In this document: one piece after another, positions 14,885 through 22,159 of the stretch | How positions within the stretch are numbered: the first letter of the stretch is position 1 | Layout: each line of letters begins with the position of its first letter | From: Deltaproteobacteria bacterium RBG_13_61_14 | GTDB taxonomy: Bacteria; RBG-13-61-14 | DNA length: 35,951 bases | Reading direction: 5' to 3' | Assembly: GCA_001797815.1 (NCBI GenBank) | Contig: MGQK01000053.1 | Location: forward strand, 14,165-50,115 | Program-made: the position numbers and the translations under genes | The notes under the pieces: generated by a model | Told to the model about the DNA's origin: nothing | Seen by the model: only the letters and a program-made list of their open reading frames with translations | The model's database searches: none

Positions 14885-15622
14885 ATGCGTGCTTTCAGCT
14901 TGTTGGCTGCGGCCTTCGTGCTGTTTTTCAGCGCCGGCTTAAGCCGGGCTGCGGACAAACCCCTGACCTTGCGCTGGCATGGCCAAGCCTGCTTTCTCCT
15001 GACCTCGCCCGCTGGCACCGCGGTGCTGATGGACCCCTTCGGCGAAAAAATGGGCTACCCGGTGCCATCGGTCAAGGCCGAGGCGGTCACCATCTCCCAC
15101 GAGCACTTTGACCACAACAACGCCGGGGCGGCCAAGCCCGGCGCCAAGGTCATCCACGGCCTGACCGAGAGCGGCTTCCTCCAGGTCAACGAGAAAGTGG
15201 GCGACGTGAGCATCCGCACCGTGCCTACCTATCACGATTCCCGCCAAGGCATGATGCGCGGCAAGAACACGGTCTTCATCTTCGAGACCGCCGGGCTCAC
15301 CGTGGTCCACCTCGGCGACCTCGGTCACGTGCTCGACGACGAGCAGGTAAAGGCCATCGGCAAGACCGACGTGCTCCTCATCCCGGTCGGCGGCACTTAC
15401 ACCATTGACGCGGCGGAAGCGACCCAGGTGATGAACCAGCTCCGGCCCAAGATCGTGGTCCCCATGCACTACAAGACCGACAAGACCCCTAACCTGCCGG
15501 TCGCGCCGGTGGACGACTTTCTCCAGGGCAAACCCAAGGTCCAGCGGGTGAAAGGCAATGAGCTTGCGGTCAAGGAGCTTCCGGCCGAGACGACCATCAT
15601 CGTGCTGGATTACAAGCCGTGA
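14885..15622 (+). CDS. Exported metallo-beta-lactamase-fold hydrolase (UlaG/UPF0173-like)
   Basis: A 245-residue protein with an N-terminal signal peptide (MRAFSLLAAAFVLFFSAGLS, cleavage near SRAADK). The metal site is H72-E-H74-F-D76-H77 in TISHEHFDH. VHLGDLGHVL supplies the next His/Asp ligands and VVPMHYKT a late His. The core LRWHGQACFLLTSPAGTAVLMDPFG resembles UlaG/UPF0173-type MBL proteins, which act on phosphodiester or lactone bonds. The frame is open from 14765, but the ATG at 14885 follows GAGAGGAGGTCTTTGCC and starts exactly at a signal peptide. Its TGA overlaps the GTG start of the next gene. The substrate is unknown; location implies an extracytoplasmic one. Confidence 0.88.
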   Translation: MRAFSLLAAAFVLFFSAGLSRAADKPLTLRWHGQACFLLTSPAGTAVLMDPFGEKMGYPVPSVKAEAVTISHEHFDHNNAGAAKPGAKVIHGLTESGFLQVNEKVGDVSIRTVPTYHDSRQGMMRGKNTVFIFETAGLTVVHLGDLGHVLDDEQVKAIGKTDVLLIPVGGTYTIDAAEATQVMNQLRPKIVVPMHYKTDKTPNLPVAPVDDFLQGKPKVQRVKGNELAVKELPAETTIIVLDYKP

Positions 15623-16482
15623 ACCCCACCGCGGCCGGACCGGAGATCCTGCTCTTCCGACCGCCGGTGCCCCCGCCCCCGGGATGGGAAGTCCCCAACC
15701 TCTACCTGCTGGGCCGGCAAGAGGTCACTTTGGTGGACGCCGGCTATGCCTATGCGCAGGCCGCGGACGATCTCCTGGCCGCGGCCGCGGGCCGGCCTAT
15801 TGTCCGCATCGTCCTCACCCACGGCCACACCGACCACGCCGGCGCCGCGGCCGCGCTCCGGGAGCGCACCGGCTGCCGGATCGTTTGCCACCCGCGCGAC
15901 CGAGCCACGCTGCGCCGGCGCTTTCCCGAACTGGAAGTGGACCAGGAGGTGCGGGAAGGGGACGTGATCGCGGCCGAGGACAAGCGGCTGCAAGTGATTG
16001 ACACGCCCGGACACGCGCCCGGGCACATCGCGCTCTGGATCGAGGAGGAGGGCACGCTCTTCACCGGCGACCTGGTCACCGGCGCCGGCTCTACCTTCGT
16101 GGGCCCGCCCGAGGGCGACATGGTCGCCTATATGCGGAGCCTGGACAAGGTGCTGGCGCTGCCGGCCAAGCGCCTGCTCCCCGGCCATGGCCCGCTGGTG
16201 CCCGAGCCGCAAAAAAGGATCCAGGAGCTGATCACTCACCGCCGGCTCCGCGAGCTCCAGATCGGCAAGATCCTGGAGAAAGGCCCGCACACCCTGGGCG
16301 AGATGGTGGAGACGGCCTACGGCGGCCTGATCCACCCCGGGCTTAAAGGCGCGGCCTTCATCACCCTGCTCGCCCACCTGGACAAGCTCGCGGCCGAAGC
16401 CAAGGTCGGCTTCCAACCCTCCGGGGCCAAACCCCACGAACGCTCCTACTTCCTTACCGTGCCCACGCCCTTGCCCTATTAG
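15619..16482 (+). CDS. Metallo-beta-lactamase-fold hydrolase, LACTB2-like
   Basis: A 287-residue protein without a signal peptide. It begins at GTG 15619, overlapping the upstream stop (GTGA), so translation is coupled. Metal ligands are in VLTHGHTDHAGAA (H68, H70, D72, H73), TPGHAPGHIALW, TLFTGDLV and LLPGHGPLV, which is the complete MBL set. The C-terminal 80 residues (RIQELITHRRLRELQIGKIL and on) match the winged-helix tail seen in LACTB2/beta-lactamase-like thioesterase or nuclease relatives. Cytoplasmic location contrasts with its exported neighbours. Function within the operon is unknown. Confidence 0.9.
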   Translation: MNPTAAGPEILLFRPPVPPPPGWEVPNLYLLGRQEVTLVDAGYAYAQAADDLLAAAAGRPIVRIVLTHGHTDHAGAAAALRERTGCRIVCHPRDRATLRRRFPELEVDQEVREGDVIAAEDKRLQVIDTPGHAPGHIALWIEEEGTLFTGDLVTGAGSTFVGPPEGDMVAYMRSLDKVLALPAKRLLPGHGPLVPEPQKRIQELITHRRLRELQIGKILEKGPHTLGEMVETAYGGLIHPGLKGAAFITLLAHLDKLAAEAKVGFQPSGAKPHERSYFLTVPTPLPY

Positions 16483-16513
16483 CTTGGCTTCAAGTCTCGA
16501 AAGGAGTTGACAG

Positions 16514-17245
16514 ATGATGCAGTTGTTCAAGGTGGCTCGCAGGCCAGGACAGGTCGCGGCCGGCTTGATGATCGGGCTGATGAGTTGGTTCAGTGTCGCG
16601 GAAATCCTGGCCGCGGAACCGCCGGCCAAGCCTGCCGGCCCTCCGCCGGGCGCGATGACCGACCAAGATCCGAGCGCTTATCAGGGCATGAGCCCCGAGC
16701 AGATCGCGCGGGTGAAAAAGGGCGAAATCGTGATCCTGGATCAGCCCACCTCCTTCGAGGGCCGGCAGCTCATCACCGCGGCCTTTTTTTTCAACCAGGA
16801 CATTGACACGGTCTGGAACCTGATGACCCAGGGCTGGCGCCAGGAGGAATATCTGCCCCGGCTGGAGCGCAGCCCGCTGATTAAGAAGTGGGACGGCGGC
16901 GATCAGATCGAGTTCCAGCTCAGCGTGGCCGGGGTGGAGGTCAAATACCGGGTGATCGGGACCCACGAGAAGTCGCGCTATTACTGCTCCTGGAAACTGG
17001 ACCCCTCGTTTGACAACGACATGAAGGAATTGTCCGGGTTCTGGCAATACTACTGGGGGGACGAGCGCCACACTTTAGCGCGCTACGGGAGCTACGCGGA
17101 AACCACAATGTGGGTTCCGGCTTTTATCCGCGACTACCTCACCCGGCGCGACCTGCCCGAGGCGCTCACCGTCCAGCGGCGCTGGGTGGATTCCGGCGGC
17201 ACCTTCCGCAAGCCCGGGTATCAGCCGGCTGAGAAAAAGCCATGA
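16514..17245 (+). CDS. Exported SRPBCC-like (polyketide cyclase/START-fold) protein
   Basis: A 243-residue protein. Its N-terminus has a signal peptide (VARRPGQVAAGLMIGLMSWF, then SVAEILAAEPP) followed by a Pro-rich linker. From about residue 75 the pattern FEGRQLITAAFFFNQDIDTVW, NLMTQGWRQEEYLPRLE, then KYRVIGTHEKSRYYCSWKLD is typical of SRPBCC/helix-grip proteins, which bind hydrophobic ligands. The C-terminus (TTMWVPAFIRDYLTRRDLPEA) supplies the long helix expected to close the pocket. The ATG follows AGGAGTTGACAG. Its stop overlaps the next ATG (ATGA at 17242). The fold call is moderate; the ligand is unknown. Adjacent exported proteins suggest periplasmic lipid or polyketide-like ligand handling (inference). 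Confidence 0.65.
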   Translation: MMQLFKVARRPGQVAAGLMIGLMSWFSVAEILAAEPPAKPAGPPPGAMTDQDPSAYQGMSPEQIARVKKGEIVILDQPTSFEGRQLITAAFFFNQDIDTVWNLMTQGWRQEEYLPRLERSPLIKKWDGGDQIEFQLSVAGVEVKYRVIGTHEKSRYYCSWKLDPSFDNDMKELSGFWQYYWGDERHTLARYGSYAETTMWVPAFIRDYLTRRDLPEALTVQRRWVDSGGTFRKPGYQPAEKKP

Positions 17246-19068
17246 GCCGGCGCGAGATCGTCTCGGCCGCACTCCTCGGCCTCCTCCTGGGGGCAGGATG
17301 GGCGGCGCCAGCCGCCCCGGCATCCTCGGGTCCTCCACCGGCCCAGGTTACGGTTAGCGACGGCGTCAAACGCTTCGGCCCGGCCTGGATGACCCAGCGC
17401 GACGGCATTTATGTCCTTTACCTGGAAGGCTCCGAATACGACATGGCCTTTCAGCACGCCACGCTCTTGCGCGAGGAAATCCAGCAGGGCGAAATGGTCT
17501 ATCTGGGCCAATATTTTCGGGCCGAGATCGAGCAGAGCATGATCGGGGGCAGGCCGGCGCTGGTCAACCTGGCCGAGCGTTTCATGCAGGCCCTGTTCTT
17601 CGACCCGATTGCCCGCAGTATCCCGCCGGGGGTCGAGCAGGCGCTCAAGGGGCTGGCCGACGGCGCGGGCCTTCCGCTCGCCGGCCTGCGGCGGGCCATG
17701 GTCTTTTCCGATTCCGGCCAAAGCATTGAAGGCCGGTTTTACCGCCACAATAAAATTTATCCGGGCCTGGCGGCTTTCGCGGACCTGGGTTGCACCTCCT
17801 TTTTAGCCGTGGGCCCGGCGACCCAGGAAGGTCATGTCCTCCACGGCCGCAATTTTGATTACCCGGGCGCGGGCTGGTTTGATCCTTACCCGACGGTGGC
17901 CTTTTGCCGGCCCGGCTCGGGCCAGCGCTTTGTGATGCTCACCTCCGCCGGGATGCACACCGCCGGCGTCACCGCCCTCAACGAGAGCGGGCTCGCGGTC
18001 GGGTTTCATACCGCGATCACCACCGACGTGGCGAGCCGGGGTTGGCCGGTTTTCTGCCTGGCCGATAAGATCGTGCGGGAAGCCGGGACCCTGGAGCAAG
18101 CTGTGGCGATCCTGCGGGCGCACCCGCCCGCGGCCGGCTTCATCATGGTCGTTTCGAGCGCCCAGGAGCAGAACGGGATGGCCGTCGAGATCTCGCGGCA
18201 CCGCCTGGCCGTCCTGCCCCTGACTAATTCCACCCTGGCGATTGCCAATTCCTACCGCAACCCGGAGATGCAGGCGGACGAGATCAGCGCCGACTGGTCC
18301 GAAGCGATCAATTCCTTCGCCCGCACCCGGCGGATGAAGCAACTGCTCCAGGAAAATTTCGGCCGGATGGATCCGCAGAAAGGCGCGGAGTTCCTGGGCG
18401 ACCACTTTGACCTCTACACCGGCCGCGAGCGCGCCACCGGCGACGTGATCGCCCAAAACTCGAACCTCGGGAGCGTGGTGATGGATTCCACCGCCATGAC
18501 CTTCTGGATCGCTTCCGGCCGCGCCCCGGTCGGCAACAGCCGCTATGCGGGCTTTCATTTTGAGGATGGCTTCAGCGGGCCCGAGGCCTTGCGACCCCTG
18601 CCGGCCTTGCATGGGGCTTGGGAAAACGATCCGAGGCTGGAAGGCTTGCGGCTTTATATCCGGGCCGAGGCCAAGTATCGCCAAAAAAACGATCCTAACG
18701 GCGCCATCAGCGACTTGAAAGACGCCCTGGCCCTGGACCCGGCCGAGCCGGTCTATGCCCAGGTGCTGGGTTTGCTCTTGCTCAAGACCGGGCAGCCCGA
18801 GGCCGCGGCCCTCATGTTCCAGCAGGCCCTTTCCCTGCCTCAGACCTTCCACAAGCAGAGCCTCGGCCACCTTTGGCTGGCGCGGAGTTACGATCTCCAG
18901 GGCCGACGCGATCTGGCCAGGGCGGAATATCAGAGGGTCTTGGCCATTTCGCCCCTCCATCCCCGGGTCCGGGCCGCGGCCGCCGCGGGCCTGAAAAAGG
19001 CCTTCACCTCGAAACCGGCGAGCAAGATCTCCATCGTCTTCGGGAGCGGAGACAGTTACAGTTACTGA
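17242..19068 (+). CDS. Exported C45-type Ntn-hydrolase (acyltransferase-like) with C-terminal TPR repeats
   Basis: A 608-residue protein with a signal peptide (MSRREIVSAALLGLLLGAGW, cleavage near APA). Residues about 60-440 match the C45 / acyl-CoA:6-APA acyltransferase-like family. Autoprocessing would expose Cys184 in LGCTSFLAVGP, followed by GHVLHGRNFDYPG, MHTAGVTALNESGLAVGFH and IANSYRNPEMQ. Such enzymes cleave or transfer amide-linked acyl groups. Residues about 465-590 form TPRs (DPNGAISDLKDALALDPAEP, PEAAALMFQQALSLPQ, RRDLARAEYQRVLAISPLHP), an unusual addition likely for protein contacts. The short tail FGSGDSYSY is polar. It is the last gene of the coupled exported-protein run. A repeat-filled gap follows. 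Confidence 0.85.
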   Translation: MSRREIVSAALLGLLLGAGWAAPAAPASSGPPPAQVTVSDGVKRFGPAWMTQRDGIYVLYLEGSEYDMAFQHATLLREEIQQGEMVYLGQYFRAEIEQSMIGGRPALVNLAERFMQALFFDPIARSIPPGVEQALKGLADGAGLPLAGLRRAMVFSDSGQSIEGRFYRHNKIYPGLAAFADLGCTSFLAVGPATQEGHVLHGRNFDYPGAGWFDPYPTVAFCRPGSGQRFVMLTSAGMHTAGVTALNESGLAVGFHTAITTDVASRGWPVFCLADKIVREAGTLEQAVAILRAHPPAAGFIMVVSSAQEQNGMAVEISRHRLAVLPLTNSTLAIANSYRNPEMQADEISADWSEAINSFARTRRMKQLLQENFGRMDPQKGAEFLGDHFDLYTGRERATGDVIAQNSNLGSVVMDSTAMTFWIASGRAPVGNSRYAGFHFEDGFSGPEALRPLPALHGAWENDPRLEGLRLYIRAEAKYRQKNDPNGAISDLKDALALDPAEPVYAQVLGLLLLKTGQPEAAALMFQQALSLPQTFHKQSLGHLWLARSYDLQGRRDLARAEYQRVLAISPLHPRVRAAAAAGLKKAFTSKPASKISIVFGSGDSYSY

Positions 19069-19512
19069 TCGGGTTGGGGCGGCGTCCAAGGGCCTGGCCC
19101 GCTTCCGAGAGCAATTAGCCGGGGATGATCATCTCCGGGCCAAACCGGAGGCAAGGTCCAAGGTCCAGCTTTGACCCCTCTGACCTGAAATCGGACCCTC
19201 GACCTCGCACCTAACCCGGCCGAGCCGGAACCAAAGAAAAGGGGGAAGATTTCACGCAAAGGCGCCAAGACGCTAAGGGTTCAAGCTATTGGGGGAGAGA
19301 GAATGGCTCGGATTTCAATCTTTCCTCTCCTCCCAAGGTCGGCCAAGAAACAAAGTCGCAAAGGAAAAACTCTTGGCGGCTTCAGGTTCTTGGCAACGGC
19401 TTCTTCTTGATTTTTCCTCACCTTCGCGACTTTGCGCCTTGGCGTGAAACCTCTTCTTTACATTCCGGCATAAAATCATGACCACTTTGGCAACAATTTC
19501 AGCCGTAAGGGA
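19069..19512. other. 444-bp gene-free gap containing a dispersed repeat
   Basis: No convincing coding frame is present. The left part is unremarkable GC-rich DNA. The right part is an inverted repeat (19250-19449). The gap lies between converging genes (C45 protein, plus; radical SAM, minus), a place where only 3' ends are expected. No T-tract terminator was recognised. Confidence 0.6.
19250..19449. repeat. 200-bp element bounded by 29-bp imperfect inverted repeats (CAAAGRCGCMAAG type)
   Basis: The arm at 19250-19278 (TTTCACGCAAAGGCGCCAAG and on) pairs with that at 19421-19449 (CCTTCGCGACTTTGCGCCTT and on) at 25 of 29 positions by my count. A partial internal unit, ACAAAGTCGCAAAGG, lies near 19347-19361. 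There is no ORF inside. It resembles widely dispersed intergenic repeats or a non-autonomous mobile element. A single related arm occurs at 5535-5567. Confidence 0.7.
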
Positions 19513-20877
19513 CTAAAGCCACTTCAAGAAACCATCATGGCGGATGTCCGGAAAGTAATTCATCAGGACTTTGATATAAGTCAGAATGTGTTCCAGGTCG
19601 GTTGGAATGTTCAGAAGGGGATGACATTTTCTGAAAATATCTTGATCCAGCCACCATCGCTCCTGGTCATAGTCCTGCTCGGTGATCTGGATCCCCCAGT
19701 CCCGGCGTTTCCGCCAGATCAAGGACCCCGGGAAAACCGTCAGAAAATTTACGATCAGTCGGGACTGGAGCCGATGGGTAAGCTTGAAAGCAAACTCGAG
19801 GGTCCGGAAGATCTCCCGCTTTTTCTCCCAAGGCAGGCCCATGATGAAGGAAAATCTTGCCTGGCGGCGGATCCCGCTTTTTCCCAGGAGTTGGCCGGCT
19901 TGCTTCACTTGTTCGAGGAGGAGTTTCTTGCCCACCCGTTGCAGTCCCTCCTCATACCCGGACTCGACGCCCATTTCCATGACCTCCACCGGCAGCCGAG
20001 CGATGGCTTCGAGCATCCCGGGGACAACCAGGTCCGTAATCCTGGCCATGAAGACGAGCCTGGAGTCAAGTCCGGAGAGCTGGTCGGCGATTTGGATCAA
20101 GCGGGGGTGGTCGGCGGTGAAGCAGTCGTCCACGATGAAAATGCACTTCTTGGTGGTGCGGTCCAGATAAGGAACGAGCCGGCCGATCCGATCCGCCACC
20201 TGCCCGGGCGGTATCCCTCTCCAGTTCCTTTGAAAACCGATACTGCAAAAGATACAGGCATAGAAACAGCCGCGCGAGGTCTCGATCGGGAGGAGGTCGT
20301 AATAACCCTTGGGCATCAGCTCGAACTTGGGTAAGGGAAGCTCGGCCAGTTCCTCCGGGGTGAGCAGGGGACCAGGGGGAGTTTGGATCAGTTCCTCTCC
20401 TCGGCGGAAGGTGATTCCCGGCACCAGGGCGGGGTCTTTTCCCGCTTGAAGAAAATCGAGGAGCAGGGGAAAGCTCTTTTCTCCCTCGCCCCGGATCAAG
20501 TAATCCACCGCGGTCGTCCGCGCCAGGTATTCATCGAGCACGGAGGCATGCGGTCCGCCGAGCACGGTCAGCGGTCGCCGGGAAAGATCCTCCAAATTGA
20601 TCAGGAGCCTTCGGGCTCGCGGCCAAGTGCTGGCGTCTATAGAAATCCCCAAGAGATCAATCCCGGATACGGATTGGGCGATCAAGTCGGGCGAGCGGAA
20701 ATGAGATTCGAAATCCAAGGGATCAATCAACGTTACCTGTTGGCCATGCTTTTCAAGGACGGCGGCGAGAAGGTAGAGAGCCTGCTTGGGACAGACCCGA
20801 GCCTGCTCCTTAATAATTTTCCCCCAGGGGTCGGCCTCGGCAAACGGGGGCGCTGTTAGTAAAACCCTCAAGATCAT
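19513..20877 (-). CDS. B12-binding-domain radical SAM protein
   Basis: A 454-residue class B-like radical SAM enzyme. Residues 1-150 form a cobalamin-binding Rossmann-like domain (RVCPKQALYLLAAVLEKHGQ, GIDLLGISIDASTW, LTVLGGPHASVLDEYL, DYLIRGEGEKSFPLLLDFL). The [4Fe-4S]/SAM motif is Cys-x3-Cys-x2-Cys in ETSRGCFYACIFCSIGFQ. FIVDDCFTADHPRLI, EVMEMGVESGYEEGLQRVGK and FSFIMGLPWEKKREIF are the conserved barrel strands. This is the BchE/HpnR-like superfamily, members of which do methylations, cyclisations and ring closures on varied substrates. The substrate cannot be inferred: neighbours are a repeat gap and a nucleoside hydrolase in the same orientation. A 19-codon ORF ends 9 bp before its start. 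Confidence 0.9.
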   Translation of the reverse strand: MILRVLLTAPPFAEADPWGKIIKEQARVCPKQALYLLAAVLEKHGQQVTLIDPLDFESHFRSPDLIAQSVSGIDLLGISIDASTWPRARRLLINLEDLSRRPLTVLGGPHASVLDEYLARTTAVDYLIRGEGEKSFPLLLDFLQAGKDPALVPGITFRRGEELIQTPPGPLLTPEELAELPLPKFELMPKGYYDLLPIETSRGCFYACIFCSIGFQRNWRGIPPGQVADRIGRLVPYLDRTTKKCIFIVDDCFTADHPRLIQIADQLSGLDSRLVFMARITDLVVPGMLEAIARLPVEVMEMGVESGYEEGLQRVGKKLLLEQVKQAGQLLGKSGIRRQARFSFIMGLPWEKKREIFRTLEFAFKLTHRLQSRLIVNFLTVFPGSLIWRKRRDWGIQITEQDYDQERWWLDQDIFRKCHPLLNIPTDLEHILTYIKVLMNYFPDIRHDGFLKWL

Positions 20878-20886
20878 GCCCGATCT

Positions 20887-20946
20887 TTATAGACTACTTG
20901 TAAAGAGCCCATCCAAGGGATCAAACCAGCCGTCCAATGGCGCCAT
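20887..20946 (-). other. Possible 19-residue ORF just upstream of the radical SAM gene
   Basis: On the minus strand ATG 20946 follows AGAGGTGAACGACG and encodes MAPLDGWFDPLDGLFTSSL, ending 9 bp before the radical SAM start. The spacing would allow coupled translation. It could be a leader peptide or, speculatively, a substrate peptide of the radical SAM enzyme. It is too short for codon evidence and may be chance. Confidence 0.22.
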
Positions 20947-21015
20947 CGTCGTTCACCTCTTGCTGTTTAAAGTTAATCATTCTTTTCAGTTTGAAAAGCT
21001 CGGCGCCGATCGGTT

Positions 21016-22050
21016 TCACCGGCACCGTTCCCGCAGCCGCTTTTCCAGGGTGGCGGGATCATGCAACCGAACGTAAAGTTTCCGGGAGGGGACCGCGGGG
21101 TCTTCGCTTTCCGCGAAGATGTAGCCGCCGAAGCGGCGTCTCTCCATGGTCACGCGCATTTCGATGGGCGGCTCGGCCAGGTCCGGCTCTATTGCCACGG
21201 CCAGGGGGATGACGCCGTGGAGGAAAAGGCCCGGCTCTCCGCGCAAAGCGTTGACGATGCCGAGGGTGTGGAAGGCCGGTCCGAGCTCGTCCGCAACAAA
21301 CGTTGCCAGCGGCGTGCCCGCATTCTTTAATAATTTTCGATCAGCCCGGGCAAAGCGGGCGTCGTCCATGACCTCGTTGGGGTAAAGGATAAAGTCGCCG
21401 CCGTGCGCGAGCAGGTAGCGGGCCGCCTCCGGGTCCACGTTGATGTTCAAGTCCTGGTAGCCGACAAAGCGGCCGAGGTAAGCGTCCGAGCGCTCGCCCA
21501 GCGCGCCCAGGAACTCGCCGGTGCCCAGGTGGAGCGCCTTCCAGTTCCGGGGCAGGCGCGGCTCGAGCATGAGCGCGGTGGCGATGTTGGTGAGCGGGGC
21601 GGTGGCCACGATCTCCACCTGGCCGGGACGCGACATGACCGCGTCCACGATGAAGCGTGCGGCCTCGGTGGGTTGCCCCAGCTCCTTAGGGGAAGCGGCT
21701 CCACGCAGAACCGGAACCTCGCTCCTGCCGGCCAGCTCGAGGATGCGCCGGGCCGCGTGCCGGCAGACCTCGGTGGTCGAGCAGCCCATGGTGCAGGTGA
21801 TGCCGAGCACCTCGACGCCGGGATCGCGGAGCGCGTAGAGCAGCTCCAGCCCGCCGTCCGGGTCGGTGACCGGGAGCCAGGACGCTGGATAGGTCCCGGC
21901 TTTTTTCACCTCGGCCTTGAGCATGCCCACGTCGTCGTCAATGATCAGCAGCCGCGGGGCCGGGGAGTCGGGCCCGACCTGGGCCAAAGCCGGCGGCAGC
22001 GGAAAGGAGATCGAGCAAAGAATTAAAATGACTAGCGCAGCCAGACGCAT
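21016..22050 (-). CDS. Exported nucleoside hydrolase-like protein with a split metal-binding motif
   Basis: A 344-residue protein with a signal peptide (MRLAALVILILCSISFPLPP, cleavage near ALAQ). It belongs to the inosine-uridine-preferring nucleoside hydrolase family (Ca2+-dependent cleavage of N-ribosyl bonds): LGITCTMGCSTTEVCRHAARRILELAG, VEIVATAPLTNIATAL, and the NINVDPEAARYLL block. The canonical N-terminal DxDxGxDD Ca2+ motif is interrupted here. IIDDDVG (37-42) is separated from TDPDGGLELLYAL (62-74) by about 20 extra residues. Either the loop is an insertion that preserves the Asp cluster, or the metal site has diverged. The gene is divergent from the lipoprotein GH31 gene, with a palindrome between them. 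Confidence 0.85.
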   Translation of the reverse strand: MRLAALVILILCSISFPLPPALAQVGPDSPAPRLLIIDDDVGMLKAEVKKAGTYPASWLPVTDPDGGLELLYALRDPGVEVLGITCTMGCSTTEVCRHAARRILELAGRSEVPVLRGAASPKELGQPTEAARFIVDAVMSRPGQVEIVATAPLTNIATALMLEPRLPRNWKALHLGTGEFLGALGERSDAYLGRFVGYQDLNINVDPEAARYLLAHGGDFILYPNEVMDDARFARADRKLLKNAGTPLATFVADELGPAFHTLGIVNALRGEPGLFLHGVIPLAVAIEPDLAEPPIEMRVTMERRRFGGYIFAESEDPAVPSRKLYVRLHDPATLEKRLRERCR

Positions 22051-22064
22051 GATCCTGTTCTTCT

Positions 22065-22094
22065 ATCTTATTCCCGGGCCGGAGGCGAAGTCAA
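22065..22094 (-). promoter_or_regulatory. Candidate promoter of the nucleoside hydrolase gene
   Basis: On the minus strand TTGACT (22089-22094) and TAAGAT (22065-22070) are 18 bp apart, with the ATG at 22050. Hexamers are reasonable though the spacing is one base long. Confidence 0.4.
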
Positions 22095-22116
22095 TTTCAT
22101 TCCCTTTGCGACTGTG

Positions 22117-22131
22117 CTATACCAAGTATAG
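22117..22131. promoter_or_regulatory. 15-bp palindrome between divergent genes (possible operator)
   Basis: CTATAC-CAA-GTATAG is a perfect two-fold palindrome with a 3-bp centre. It lies between the nucleoside hydrolase promoter and the GH31 lipoprotein start. Its left half overlaps the only AT-rich, -10-like sequence (TATACC) available to the GH31 gene. A regulator-binding site is plausible; no regulator gene is adjacent. Confidence 0.4.
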
Positions 22132-22159
22132 GCAAACTTCCTTGCCAGGAGGGATGAAC

